64,000 nucleotides of DNA from Macrococcus sp. 19Msa1099 (GCA_019357535.2 CP079956.2:88240-152239); one strand, 5' to 3'; counted from the stretch's first letter, positions 52,360-60,546 are shown. The notes: a model not told the origin generated them from the letters alone. Translations and numbers: made by a program.

Positions 52360-53415
52360 ATGTATCTTACAGAACAGTTGAAACGTTTCAGTTCGATAGA
52401 TGGATACCTTATAGAAAAAGGGATGACACAGGAAGAGATAGATAGTAAAAAGCTTGAAGCGGTAAAGTATCCCAAAAAAGAGTTTAGGTACTGTTATGAG
52501 GAAGTTGGAGAAGATACAGAGATACGAATAGTACCTATGAAAGATATACATGATTATGCAAGGCTTGAAAATAAGTGTAACGGTATAAGTTGGCACTATC
52601 ATTTGAACGGAAGGTTTTTTGACAGTGATTACACGCCTACCTTTCAAAAAGAAAGATTTTCAAGGTTATTCGAGAAGTGGCATGATATGAATATATCTGA
52701 GATTAGAAGACTGTATGAAGAACAACCGTCAAGCTTTAATAGCTTCTACTTTATAAAGTATATTGATGAACATGGGAGGACGTATTACTACCAGGAAACA
52801 GATGGAAGCCATCGACTTGTTGTAGGCAAGGTTATAGGTGTAGAGCATGTATTTCAAAAGCGCTCAACTGTATTTAAGGTGAATAGAGAAAAGTTGAGGT
52901 TATTCAGAAAGGTACAGGATATAGAGAATAAGCGAGATACATTTTTAAGTACATCTGTACTTTTTGAAAAATCGGAATGTCCTGTAAAACCAGTGCTTGT
53001 AAAAAATTTCGTTATATCGTCGGATAAAGAAACATATATCCGTGCAAAAGCAACAGACTTTGACAGGCTATATAAACTGGTAAAATATAAACCAGAAGCG
53101 GCTAGTGGAGAAATAGAAGAAGCAGGGTTATTCGTTGATAATATGGCTTATGTAGAGCGCAACGTTATAAAGGCGCTGATTGAAAGAAGAAGCAGCGTGA
53201 AGCGGCTTATAAATCTTAAGGTAAGACATAAGCTATATGGTTCATACAGCGACCACGTGAGCTTTAATGGTAGAAAGAAGGATGAAGCAGTAGGGAAGCT
53301 GACAGATTATTTTGAGTATGAATTATATTTACTGAAGCATAAGGATAATGACAAATACACAGAGAAGATGAAACAGCTTAAAGAAAGATATAACCAGTTG
53401 AAACAGGGTAAATAG
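52360..53415 (+). CDS. Hypothetical protein with ParB-like DGSHR motif
   Basis: The 351-residue soluble protein has YYYQETDGSHRLVVGKVIGV at about 148-167, which matches the DGxHR signature of ParB/sulfiredoxin-fold proteins. Regions before (YCYEEVGEDTEIRIVPMKDI) and after are charged and helical with no named domain. GAGAGGAGC stands before the ATG. Roles in partition, DNA binding or nucleotide hydrolysis are possible. It leads a cluster of small plus-strand genes. Confidence 0.6.
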   Translation: MYLTEQLKRFSSIDGYLIEKGMTQEEIDSKKLEAVKYPKKEFRYCYEEVGEDTEIRIVPMKDIHDYARLENKCNGISWHYHLNGRFFDSDYTPTFQKERFSRLFEKWHDMNISEIRRLYEEQPSSFNSFYFIKYIDEHGRTYYYQETDGSHRLVVGKVIGVEHVFQKRSTVFKVNREKLRLFRKVQDIENKRDTFLSTSVLFEKSECPVKPVLVKNFVISSDKETYIRAKATDFDRLYKLVKYKPEAASGEIEEAGLFVDNMAYVERNVIKALIERRSSVKRLINLKVRHKLYGSYSDHVSFNGRKKDEAVGKLTDYFEYELYLLKHKDNDKYTEKMKQLKERYNQLKQGK

Positions 53416-53444
53416 TACGAAAGAAATTTATCGGCGATCCATAT

Positions 53445-53600
53445 ATGAGTCTAATAGATATAGAAAGAGCGATACAGATTATACGGACAAATAAAGCTGA
53501 TACAGAGCAGGTAAGACGTTTAGGACATTCTGTAGGTATGAAGCGTTTATCATTCGCTCAGAAGGACACAGAGAAGAGAGAGGGGAATAGAGATGGATAA
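53445..53600 (+). CDS. Possible 51-residue hypothetical protein
   Basis: A frame from ATG 53445 reads MSLIDIERAIQIIRTNKADT, continues hydrophilic, and ends within the start of the next gene (ATGGATAA overlap). The overlap supports translation, but the ribosome site is weak. Confidence 0.42.
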   Translation: MSLIDIERAIQIIRTNKADTEQVRRLGHSVGMKRLSFAQKDTEKREGNRDG

Positions 53601-53853
53601 GTCAGAATTAAAGCAGTATCTGAAAGAAAATCTCATCAATAGAGATGAAGCAGTGAAGATTACAAAGCAGAGTAAAGGGACGTTCTCAAATGCAGTACTG
53701 AAAGGCTATATCCCTGTATTCTATGACACTGGAAGTACAAAGCTGTTCTTAAGAGAAGAGATAGAACAGTACGCAGTCAGCAAGGAAGAGAGAGCTAAGC
53801 ATAGATTAAAAGGTAAGGATATGCAGACAGTTAAAAGAGAGGATGAAGCATGA
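53593..53853 (+). CDS. Small excisionase/MerR-type HTH protein
   Basis: The 86-residue protein has an HTH_17-like pattern: LINRDEAVKITKQSKGTFSN, then VLKGYIPVFYDTGSTKLFLR, which recalls the GxIPxxxxGxxxxFxREEIxxY signature. It may act in excision, regulation or partition. The stop overlaps the next start by four bases. Confidence 0.65.
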   Translation: MDKSELKQYLKENLINRDEAVKITKQSKGTFSNAVLKGYIPVFYDTGSTKLFLREEIEQYAVSKEERAKHRLKGKDMQTVKREDEA

Positions 53854-54032
53854 TGAATATCAGATATAAGGAGAGAGAAGAGATGTTGATTACAGGTAGA
53901 AAGGAAGCGGATAAAAAGACAGAGCAGAAACATTTAGAGCAGACAGGTGAATATAAGGTAACTGAAGAGAAGTTAATCATGCCTGAAATGAAACAGTCAA
54001 TGACAGAAGGATATGCTCAGAAAGAAGAGTAG
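53850..54032 (+). CDS. Small charged hypothetical protein
   Basis: This 60-residue Lys/Glu-rich peptide (KEREEMLITGRKEADKKTEQ) overlaps the previous gene by four bases (ATGA). It has no domain and is probably disordered or helical. Coupling is the main support. Confidence 0.48.
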   Translation: MMNIRYKEREEMLITGRKEADKKTEQKHLEQTGEYKVTEEKLIMPEMKQSMTEGYAQKEE

Positions 54033-54100
54033 TAAAGCCTATTGAATATGTGTGATATATGATGTGTGTAAATGTGTGGAAAGATATGCTATCGGAACGT

Positions 54101-54136
54101 ATAGGGACTCTAGAAAACTGGAGCCCCTATTTTTTG
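54101..54136 (+). terminator. Terminator after the small-gene cluster
   Basis: ATAGGGACTC pairs with GAGCCCCTAT (one mismatch), followed by TTTTTT. The 100 bases on either side hold no gene. Confidence 0.75.
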
Positions 54137-54242
54137 TGGTTATAGTGTCATAAAATATAGTATAATAAATTATAGTATATTTTATGATAGGAATAAGAGA
54201 GGGGCAAAGGATAGCCAGTAATACAAGCTGCTATCAGTAGAT

Positions 54243-54464
54243 ATGGATAATACACATAAGTCTAAAGAGATGAGACACGCAGTACAGAGATTACTGAAAT
54301 CAAACCTTACAGGGTACTATATATCAAAGCATACAGGTATCAGTCAGACGACGATTACATATCTTAGAAAAGAGAAGAGAACACTGGATAATATGACTTT
54401 AAAAAATATGGAGCTTCTTTATCAGCTTTACCTGGATAATGAAGCGGATATAGAGAAAGGATAG
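54243..54464 (+). CDS. Small Cro-like DNA-binding protein
   Basis: The 73-residue protein has an HTH (LTGYYISKHTGISQTTITYL, RKEKRTLDNMTLKNMELLYQ) like those at 21722 and 56040. The next gene, a SarA/MarR-type regulator, begins at once after its stop, so both may form one regulatory unit. The ATG has only a modest ribosome site. Confidence 0.65.
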   Translation: MDNTHKSKEMRHAVQRLLKSNLTGYYISKHTGISQTTITYLRKEKRTLDNMTLKNMELLYQLYLDNEADIEKG

Positions 54465-54797
54465 ATGATGATGAACATTAAGGATCTGGCAGAAGCAGAA
54501 ATCCTGGTAAGAAAGATGAGAAAACCATTAAGAGATGAGCTAGATGTTGCTATAGAGGCATTAGGTATCTTATATATGCTAGAAGAAATTGAGACTGATG
54601 GACTTACTGCATTAGAGCTTTGTGGTTTGTTGCATATGAGTCATCAGAGACTGTCCCCGATACTAAAGAGCTTAGAAATTAAGGGGTATGTGAGTAGAAA
54701 AAGAAAACCGACAGACGAACGATCTATCGTAATATTCATGAATACAGAGAATAAAGAGAACTATAGAATACTTAAGAGCTACATAGAAGAGCTATAG
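54465..54797 (+). CDS. SarA/MarR-type winged-helix regulator
   Basis: The 110-residue protein has the winged-helix core DGLTALELCGLLHMSHQRLS, PILKSLEIKGYVSRKRKP and TDERSIVIFMNTENKENY. The DERS...V wing and the helical start (MRKPLRDELDVAIEALGILY) fit the SarA/MarR group of staphylococci. GAAAGGAT precedes the ATG. It could control the bacteriocin-like gene that follows or other plasmid functions. Confidence 0.78.
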   Translation: MMMNIKDLAEAEILVRKMRKPLRDELDVAIEALGILYMLEEIETDGLTALELCGLLHMSHQRLSPILKSLEIKGYVSRKRKPTDERSIVIFMNTENKENYRILKSYIEEL

Positions 54798-54834
54798 ACT
54801 GAAGCGGTGAAATGCTGAGGTCTTTTATTAAATT

Positions 54835-54852
54835 GTATACAAGAGTGTACAA
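54835..54852. repeat. 10-bp tandem repeat array 2 (two units)
   Basis: GTATACAA, GA, GTGTACAA, followed by a degenerate third unit. It lies in front of the second bacteriocin-like gene. Confidence 0.7.
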
Positions 54853-54977
54853 AATACAACAAGTCAAATTTCCATATTATATAAGTAAAAAATTGCAATA
54901 TAATTACAAAAAAATTAATATTAATTTATATATTGAGATAATCTTCATTATATAAACAAGAGAAAGAGGAGATATTT

Positions 54978-55625
54978 ATGAAAAAGAATGCTAAAGTTAC
55001 TACAATTCTAGTTGCGAGTACCATGTTATTCTGTTCATTCACACCATTTGTTGCAGAAGTTTCTGCAAATTCGACTTCTGTTCAGAATGTCTCTACGGAA
55101 CAAGATATTAAACAAGTCACTCCTGCTCAATTACAGAAGTATGATCAATATGTTAAAGTCTCTGGAAATCAGTATGTTTTAGATGAGGGTATCTATGATG
55201 TTGCTGATAAAACAACCATTTCAGCAATTCGAGAACAAATTAAATTTTCAAATGAACAAGTCAGTATTCATAGTGAAAATATTAATAGTGCGACAAAGGA
55301 ACGAGTTGAAAAACAAAAATCAGTTGTTACATATAGTGCAGCAAGACCAGCACATGAAGTCAGAAAATATTGGTGGGGTGTAAAACATATATTCAGAACT
55401 GCAACAGCAGCAAAATATCAAGCATCTCAATGGCAAAGCGCAGCACTTAAAACAGCCTTAGCATCAATTGTACCTGGAGTGGCAGTAGTGGGAATACCAG
55501 CAGCAGGATATGCAGAATTACTTTCACATGATTTGAGTAGTTATTCAGATGCACATCCTAAGAGTAAAATATATATGGATGTAAATAAGTGGTTTACATA
55601 CTCATTTGGTATTTGGAAGGACTAA
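54978..55625 (+). CDS. Secreted bacteriocin-like precursor 2
   Basis: This 215-residue protein has a clear signal peptide (KVTTILVASTMLFCSFTPFV, cut near VSA-N). A polar middle contains KYDQYVKVSGNQYVLDEGIY, a segment found in geobacillin-26-like class III bacteriocin precursors, and a C-terminal part holds KYWWGVKHIFRTATAAKYQA and a hydrophobic helix (ALASIVPGVAVVGIPAAGYA). AAAGAGGAG precedes the ATG. A two-span peptide gene follows. Antibacterial activity is inferred. Confidence 0.64.
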   Translation: MKKNAKVTTILVASTMLFCSFTPFVAEVSANSTSVQNVSTEQDIKQVTPAQLQKYDQYVKVSGNQYVLDEGIYDVADKTTISAIREQIKFSNEQVSIHSENINSATKERVEKQKSVVTYSAARPAHEVRKYWWGVKHIFRTATAAKYQASQWQSAALKTALASIVPGVAVVGIPAAGYAELLSHDLSSYSDAHPKSKIYMDVNKWFTYSFGIWKD

Positions 55626-55634
55626 GGTTTACAT

Positions 55635-55814
55635 ATGAAAAAAAAATATTTTTTACAAGATATAATTAATATAATTCTATTAATTATAATATTTTTAGCC
55701 GCTTCTAATATAATTGATATAGATAGTTTTTTGCTTAAGGCTTTGATTCTAATTACGTTAGTGAATTCAGCAGTGATGATTTATAATACGAGAAAAGAAA
55801 AATATAGAGATTAA
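55635..55814 (+). CDS. Small two-span membrane protein (immunity-like)
   Basis: ATG 55635 starts a 59-residue peptide: KKKYFLQD, a first hydrophobic span (IINIILLIIIFLAASNII), DIDS, and a second (FLLKALILITLVNSAVMIY), ending NTRKEKYRD. It begins nine bases after the precursor stop and is followed by a strong terminator. Its plan matches the peptide at 50069 beside precursor 1. Confidence 0.66.
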   Translation: MKKKYFLQDIINIILLIIIFLAASNIIDIDSFLLKALILITLVNSAVMIYNTRKEKYRD

Positions 55815-55818
55815 TTTA

Positions 55819-55858
55819 AAGGCATGCTCTTGGATACTGAGAGCATGCCTTTATTTTT
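55819..55858 (+). terminator. Terminator after the second precursor pair
   Basis: AAAGGCATGCTCT pairs with AGAGCATGCCTTT, followed by ATTTTT. Confidence 0.85.
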
Positions 55859-55924
55859 AATAGAGAATAGATTATAAAAAGAAAAGAGCTAATAATAGTT
55901 CATATATTTTTTATGATTATATTA

Positions 55925-55972
55925 GTGTACAAGAGTATACAACAGTGTATAAAGGTGTACAACAGTATACAA
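55925..55972. repeat. 10-bp tandem repeat array 3 (five units)
   Basis: GTGTACAA, GTATACAA, GTGTATAA, GTGTACAA and GTATACAA follow one another at exact 10-base steps. The array lies between two terminators in a convergent gap, where no promoter operator is needed, so a structural or partition role is favoured. Confidence 0.8.
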
Positions 55973-56004
55973 ATGATAGAGTAAATCTGAAGTGGTACTA
56001 ATAA

Positions 56005-56042
56005 AAGAAGCATATTTAATATTAAAAGTATGCTTCTTTTTA
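56005..56042. terminator. Terminator of the 56040 gene
   Basis: AAAAGAAGCATA pairs with TATGCTTCTTTT around a 14-base loop. It overlaps the stop of the minus-strand gene and closes its transcript. Confidence 0.75.
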
Positions 56043-56555
56043 TACTGTAGTCTTTGAAAGTGAATTTATAAATGACACAGTATCACATATATTTTTATCG
56101 GAATTAAAGTATGCTAGGTATTGATGTAATGTATCGTAAAGTTTTTTGATACTATTGATGGATGTAATTTCTTCACCAAATTTTTTATTATGAATTAACG
56201 CATATGCTTTTACTTGTGTAGATGATTTAGAAAATAGAATAGTTACTATAAATATATCACTATTAAATATTAGTTCGATACTGTCATCATGTTTGTTATT
56301 AAATCTGACATTTTTCATATCTTTTACTTTCAGTTCGATTGATTGCAATTGGTCATCTGTTAATATTGCACCACTTGTTGTTTCTAACTGCTGTTGATAC
56401 TGATAGAGCTTTTCAGCATTTTCGAGAGTTAGGTTTTCGATTTTACGTTCTCCAGATCGAATGCGTTGAATACCTGAAGCAGCTACACCTGTACCTTTAG
56501 ATATTTGATATGCGGATATATCGCTATTTATTAATGTATTGATTGTATCTTTCAT
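56040..56555 (-). CDS. HTH protein with unknown C-terminal domain
   Basis: The 171-residue protein begins with an HTH (ISAYQISKGTGVAASGIQRI, RSGERKIENLTLENAEKLYQ) related to the small proteins at 21722 and 54243. It adds about 100 residues of alpha/beta sequence (NKHDDSIELIFNSDIFIVTI). It may be a repressor with a sensing domain. The family is not recognised. Confidence 0.62.
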   Translation of the reverse strand: MKDTINTLINSDISAYQISKGTGVAASGIQRIRSGERKIENLTLENAEKLYQYQQQLETTSGAILTDDQLQSIELKVKDMKNVRFNNKHDDSIELIFNSDIFIVTILFSKSSTQVKAYALIHNKKFGEEITSINSIKKLYDTLHQYLAYFNSDKNICDTVSFINSLSKTTV

Positions 56556-56597
56556 ATATTAGTGAATAGAGAGGATATAAAGTAGTAAGTTATAAAA

Positions 56598-56693
56598 TTA
56601 ATGAGTCAGTAGTAAATACATAATTAATATTAGAATAAAAGATATGCATAAGTTAGATACTATTTGAAATATATTCTTATTTCTTTCTGTCAT
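56598..56693 (-). CDS. 31-residue hydrophobic peptide
   Basis: A strong AAAGGAGTG precedes ATG 56693. The peptide reads MTERNKNIFQIVSNLC, then ISFILILIMYLLLTH and stop. One membrane span with a short polar head fits a type I toxin-like or small regulatory membrane peptide. It follows the 46-residue peptide gene on the same strand. Confidence 0.55.
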   Translation of the reverse strand: MTERNKNIFQIVSNLCISFILILIMYLLLTH

Positions 56694-56729
56694 TATTATC
56701 ACTCCTTTTATATAATGGATTTCGGAGGG

Positions 56730-56870
56730 TTAGTCCCACCCGAACAATACTTTGATTAGTGCTACGAGCGATGTGAGGATTATTAGAATGTTTTTGATGA
56801 TTTCTGTAATCTCTTTCCATCGCTCTACTTTTTTGTCTAACTTTGACTCTCTCCGTTCCTCTCTATTCAC
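56730..56870 (-). CDS. 46-residue amphipathic/membrane peptide
   Basis: TAAGGAGGTGAACAAA leads to GTG 56870, a nearly perfect ribosome site. The peptide starts MNREERRESKLDKKVERWKE and ends in a hydrophobic helix (IIKNILIILTSLVALIKVLF) and GWD. Size and plan recall holin-like or phenol-soluble-modulin-like peptides. No family is certain. The next small gene starts 36 bases beyond its stop. Confidence 0.6.
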   Translation of the reverse strand: MNREERRESKLDKKVERWKEITEIIKNILIILTSLVALIKVLFGWD

Positions 56871-56952
56871 TTTGTTCACCTCCTTATCTATAATTAATCA
56901 TAAAATGCCGAATGGCATGTATAAACCTTTTTTCTTTAACTTTCTAAAAAAA

Positions 56953-56980
56953 GTGTACAAATGTATACAACAGTGTACAA
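56953..56980. repeat. 10-bp tandem repeat array 4 (three units)
   Basis: GTGTACAA, GTATACAA and GTGTACAA at 10-base steps, between the divergent 46-residue peptide gene and the 57089 gene. Confidence 0.75.
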
Positions 56981-57088
56981 ATAATAGAAATAATTAATTT
57001 AAAATATATATTCTATGAATACTATCATATATGATAGTATAATGAGATTAGAGGTAAATTAATATCTAATTATTGGGAGTGACTGAAT

Positions 57089-57772
57089 ATGATTAATAAG
57101 TACGAAGCTATTCGCCAGGAAGCAGTGAAGTATATTAAAAATGATAACCTTTATGTAGATTTATATGAGGATATGGAAGATTATATGGAGCAGTTAGATA
57201 TTATAGATGAAGATGAGAGAGAAGATGTACTCGAAAGAATAGATATACAAGGGAGCTTCTATTCTATTGAACGACTTGGAATGAATATAGATGAAGCAAC
57301 GATCGTTGATACAAAAAGTATAACAACTCATTATGATTTACTTAAATATATAGATGAGGAAGATAAGTATAGAAGAAAGAAGCCAAAAAGAGAGCTGCTT
57401 TACATTAGTAGAGAACGCATAGACGAATTCAAAGATATATATAGTAGATACTTTGAAGGTAAAGATTTTAGTAAATGCCCCACTCCCCATCTTGATATAA
57501 TTCTAATGGTATCGGTTGGGGTAAAGCTGCACGGTTCAGCAAGGCTATCAGATCATTGGAATTTTGAAATTGAAGAAGAAGTGGAACTAGAAAATGGTAC
57601 GTTAGAATTTGTTACAGAAACACATTGTAAATCTGATGCACCAGATGAAGCGGTCGCTATAGGAGTATTTGATGAAAATATAAAAAGTTATATCTCAGTA
57701 TTTATTGATGAAGCTGAAAATGAAGTGAGTGTAGTAAAGATAAAAAATGATGGTATAGAAATCTATGTATAA
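57089..57772 (+). CDS. Hypothetical acidic protein
   Basis: This 227-residue protein is very acidic at the start (YEDMEDYMEQLDIIDEDERE) and ends in beta-rich sequence (HLDIILMVSVGVKLHGSARL; AVAIGVFDENIKSYISVFID). It has no signal or membrane span and is not recognised. GGGAGTGA precedes the ATG, and a terminator (AAAAGGCATCTA/TAGATGTCTTTT, 57771-57799) overlaps its stop. Confidence 0.6.
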   Translation: MINKYEAIRQEAVKYIKNDNLYVDLYEDMEDYMEQLDIIDEDEREDVLERIDIQGSFYSIERLGMNIDEATIVDTKSITTHYDLLKYIDEEDKYRRKKPKRELLYISRERIDEFKDIYSRYFEGKDFSKCPTPHLDIILMVSVGVKLHGSARLSDHWNFEIEEEVELENGTLEFVTETHCKSDAPDEAVAIGVFDENIKSYISVFIDEAENEVSVVKIKNDGIEIYV

Positions 57773-57812
57773 AAGGCATCTATTTTTTAGATGTCTTTTA
57801 TAAAATATAATA

Positions 57813-57850
57813 GTGTACAAGAGTATACAAGAGTGTATAGAAGTATACAA
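57813..57850. repeat. 10-bp tandem repeat array 5 (four units)
   Basis: GTGTACAA, GTATACAA, GTGTATAG and GTATACAA at exact 10-base steps, just after a terminator and 17 bases before the next start. Confidence 0.78.
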
Positions 57851-57866
57851 TATAGAAAAGGATGCG

Positions 57867-57980
57867 GTGACTCTGAGAAAGATAATATATAATAATGGAA
57901 AAGATTTTTGGTATTTACTAGATGATATTGTAAGACAAGGTCAAGAACTATATCTATTAGAAAATGAGAAGTTATCCTGA
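57867..57980 (+). CDS. 37-residue hypothetical peptide
   Basis: GTG 57867, with AAAGGA just upstream, starts a frame reading KIIYNNGKDFWYLLDDIVRQ and GQELYLLENEKLS. Its end overlaps the 57964 start by 17 bases, which supports it as the first gene of a small operon. No family is known. Confidence 0.48.
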   Translation: MTLRKIIYNNGKDFWYLLDDIVRQGQELYLLENEKLS

Positions 57981-58170
57981 TAAACAGATTATTATCAATA
58001 AGAAGCTGGAAGTAATTATGAAAAACTGTAGAAGCGGATTTACAGAATATGATGAGATAATTAATAAATCTTTAAATATAGAAGATATATCTGAACGTAA
58101 AACCTTTTTGAAAAAGTATTTCGATAACAGGCATACAGAATATTTATTTAAATATTTTGAAATAAAATAA
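57964..58170 (+). CDS. Small hypothetical protein
   Basis: This 68-residue helical, charged protein (DKQIIINKKLEVIMKNCRSG; ERKTFLKKYFDNRHTEYLFK) overlaps the preceding short frame. It is not recognised. Confidence 0.5.
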   Translation: MRSYPDKQIIINKKLEVIMKNCRSGFTEYDEIINKSLNIEDISERKTFLKKYFDNRHTEYLFKYFEIK

Positions 58171-58184
58171 TAGAAGGTGATTTT

Positions 58185-58457
58185 ATGAATGAATGTAATG
58201 ATATAGTATTAGAAATTGCTAATCATTTTAAAGCAAGAGCAGAAGAGTATGAGAAACTAGAAAAGAAGGAGCAGCTTTTAAGAAAAGCTGAATGCATGAT
58301 CAATGTGGTAACACAAAATAAAGAATTATATAGAAAAGCAAAGGCATGGGAAGAAACAATTAGTCTTTTAGAAAATATAGTTAAAAATAAAGAAGTAAAT
58401 AATAGTACACTAGAAGTATATAGAGCGGTCTTAAACATGATGTATAGAACTATTTAG
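58185..58457 (+). CDS. Small helical hypothetical protein
   Basis: The 90-residue protein, almost all helix (FKARAEEYEKLEKKEQLLRK), has GAAGGTGA before its ATG and starts 15 bases after the previous stop. It is probably part of the same operon. The IS30 copy at 58504 lies just downstream and may have cut the operon. Confidence 0.55.
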   Translation: MNECNDIVLEIANHFKARAEEYEKLEKKEQLLRKAECMINVVTQNKELYRKAKAWEETISLLENIVKNKEVNNSTLEVYRAVLNMMYRTI

Positions 58458-58474
58458 TATACAAGAGTGTACAA
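58457..58474. repeat. 10-bp tandem repeat array 6 (two units)
   Basis: GTATACAA, GA, GTGTACAA, starting at the last base of the 58185 gene and 30 bases before the IS30 element. Confidence 0.7.
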
Positions 58475-58503
58475 ATAATAAAAACATATAAATATATAAA
58501 AAA

Positions 58504-59759
58504 GGGAAATTCTATAATCAAGTTAGCCACCTACGGTGTGCTTTAAAAAAATAAAAAATGAGCCATGTGCATCCATGTTAATATTGTAGTTACCACAACA
58601 AACAATAAGGAATGAATGCAAATGACTCATCTAAATGGTACCACTAATCATATTAAAGGAAAACACTTAACTGAATTTGAAAGACATCAAATTCAGATTT
58701 TGAAGAGTGAAAATTATTCAAATCGTGCTATTGCTAAAATTTTGAATAGAGCACCTCAAACGATTAACAATGAGATCAATAGAGGAACTGTTAAACAAAT
58801 TAAGCGCATAGTTTCTAATAGTAAAGAATATTTTTATGATTATGAATGCTATTTCCCTGATGTTGCTCAACTTAAATATGAAACAAATCGTATGAATTCT
58901 TGCAGGACACCAAAACATCAGTTATCTCATGCTTTTATTGATTGGGCTGATAAGATGATGTTGAATAAAAAATGGTCTCCCGATGTTGTAATAGCCTATG
59001 CTAAAAAGAATAATATTTTTTGTGATTCTATTATTCCTTGTGTTTCAACACTATATAACTGGATTGAAAGAGGAATTATGAAGACCTCTAATATCGACCT
59101 TATAGAGAAGATATCACGAAAACCAATTACAAATAGAAGACCTAGTCGAAAAAATAAAAAAGTATTAGGAAAATCTATCGAAGATAGAAGTCACGAAATC
59201 AATTCTAGAGATGTCTTTGGTCATTGGGAAATTGATACTGTTATTGGTTCTAAACTTAAAAACGAAAGAGCGTTACTTACACTTGTTGAAAGACAGACAC
59301 GATATGAAATCATCGTTCCTATTAAAAGTAAAAATAATGATGCTGTCACATTAGCATTAAGTCAATTAAAAGATCAATTAGATAATTCATTTTCACGAAT
59401 ATTCAAGTCTATTACTTCTGATAACGGATCAGAGTTCAGTGACCTTACGGAGACACTACCTGACACTGAAATATACTTTACGCACCCTTATTCATCATGG
59501 GAACGAGGTACTAAAGAAAACCATCATAAATTCATTAGACGGATAATCCCTAAAGGAATCAGTATGGAATCAGTATCTGATGAGATAATTTATCGTATCC
59601 AAAACTGGATGAACAATTATCCCAGAAAAATTCTAGATTATGAAACACCTAAATACCTGTTTCTGAAGTCACTAAAATCCGAAGGATTATTAAGTGAACC
59701 ATTAAGCTACTATCTCTATTAATTTGGATGTAGTGGCTAACTTGCAATTGAAATTTTCG
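58504..59759 (+). mobile_element. IS30-family element, second type, second identical copy
   Basis: The element is 1256 bp with the same ends as that in cap3, flanked by a perfect 13-base duplication AATATATAAAAAA (58491-58503 and 59760-59772). It appears identical base for base to 42060-43315. The two same-direction copies could recombine and delete or invert plasmid DNA between them. Confidence 0.95.
58622..59722 (+). CDS. IS30-family transposase (second type)
   Basis: Intact and identical in protein to the 42178 copy (HTH FERHQIQILKSENYSNRAIA; DDE residues in FGHWEIDTVIGS, SITSDNGSEFSDL, WERGTKENHHKF). Confidence 0.95.
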   Translation: MTHLNGTTNHIKGKHLTEFERHQIQILKSENYSNRAIAKILNRAPQTINNEINRGTVKQIKRIVSNSKEYFYDYECYFPDVAQLKYETNRMNSCRTPKHQLSHAFIDWADKMMLNKKWSPDVVIAYAKKNNIFCDSIIPCVSTLYNWIERGIMKTSNIDLIEKISRKPITNRRPSRKNKKVLGKSIEDRSHEINSRDVFGHWEIDTVIGSKLKNERALLTLVERQTRYEIIVPIKSKNNDAVTLALSQLKDQLDNSFSRIFKSITSDNGSEFSDLTETLPDTEIYFTHPYSSWERGTKENHHKFIRRIIPKGISMESVSDEIIYRIQNWMNNYPRKILDYETPKYLFLKSLKSEGLLSEPLSYYLY

Positions 59760-59919
59760 AATATATAAAAAAACAAAAAATTAACAAATAAATATAAATA
59801 CTTAAATAAATTTAAGTAAAATACTTTGCAACGATAAATGTATTATATATAATTTAAGTATCTTAAAGATAAGTAGAGAATTAAAATGAATTACACACAC
59901 AGTAGCAGAAAAAGGAAAA

Positions 59920-60198
59920 ATGTTAAGAAAGCAATTAAAGGATTTAGGTTACAGCAACCGCAACCGCAAAGTAAAAGTAAGATCTGAAAGTTATTCAATG
60001 GGAAGTTCAATCCATGTAACTACCGTAGATAGAGAAGTTGATACAGAAAAGGTTAAACAGTTGGCAACACAGTTTGAAGAAGTCAGAAGAGAAGAATATA
60101 TAGTAGAGACATTATTAGGCGCTAATACTTATTTTCATATCTCTATAGATTATCCAGCAGAAGTCAACGAAACACATCAAGAATATAATGTAGCATAA
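59920..60198 (+). CDS. Hypothetical protein
   Basis: This 92-residue basic-to-acidic protein starts MLRKQLKDLGYSNRNRKVKV behind AAAAAGGA and ends in beta-rich sequence. The segment YSNRNRKVKVRSESYSMGSS recalls small plasmid and phage proteins of unknown role. A clean terminator follows. Confidence 0.58.
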   Translation: MLRKQLKDLGYSNRNRKVKVRSESYSMGSSIHVTTVDREVDTEKVKQLATQFEEVRREEYIVETLLGANTYFHISIDYPAEVNETHQEYNVA

Positions 60199-60201
60199 AT
60201 T

Positions 60202-60234
60202 AAAAGGCACTGATATAATTCAGTGCCTTTTAAT
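60202..60234 (+). terminator. Terminator after the 59920 gene
   Basis: AAAAGGCACTGA pairs with TCAGTGCCTTTT, followed by AATTT. From here to 60646 there is no gene; the stretch is AT-rich and holds array 7. Confidence 0.85.
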
Positions 60235-60546
60235 TTATATATATAAGAAGTTAAATAAAATTAAATATTAAATATATTTAAAATATAAAACACAATAATA
60301 ATTTACAAATAAAGCCAATAAATAATACGATTTTTATAGTTTCAAATATGGGACTAATACGTTATAATTAAATCATAAATTATTACAGTTCTATTTGTGG
60401 GAAAACCTATTATATTAAAAATGCATTTAATGAAATTTTAAAGGTTTAGATTAAATAATAGTCATTGATTATATATAAATAAATATATTTTAATCATCTA
60501 TTAAAATAATAAGTAAATAATGTTTAATATTGCTTAAAACCAACAA

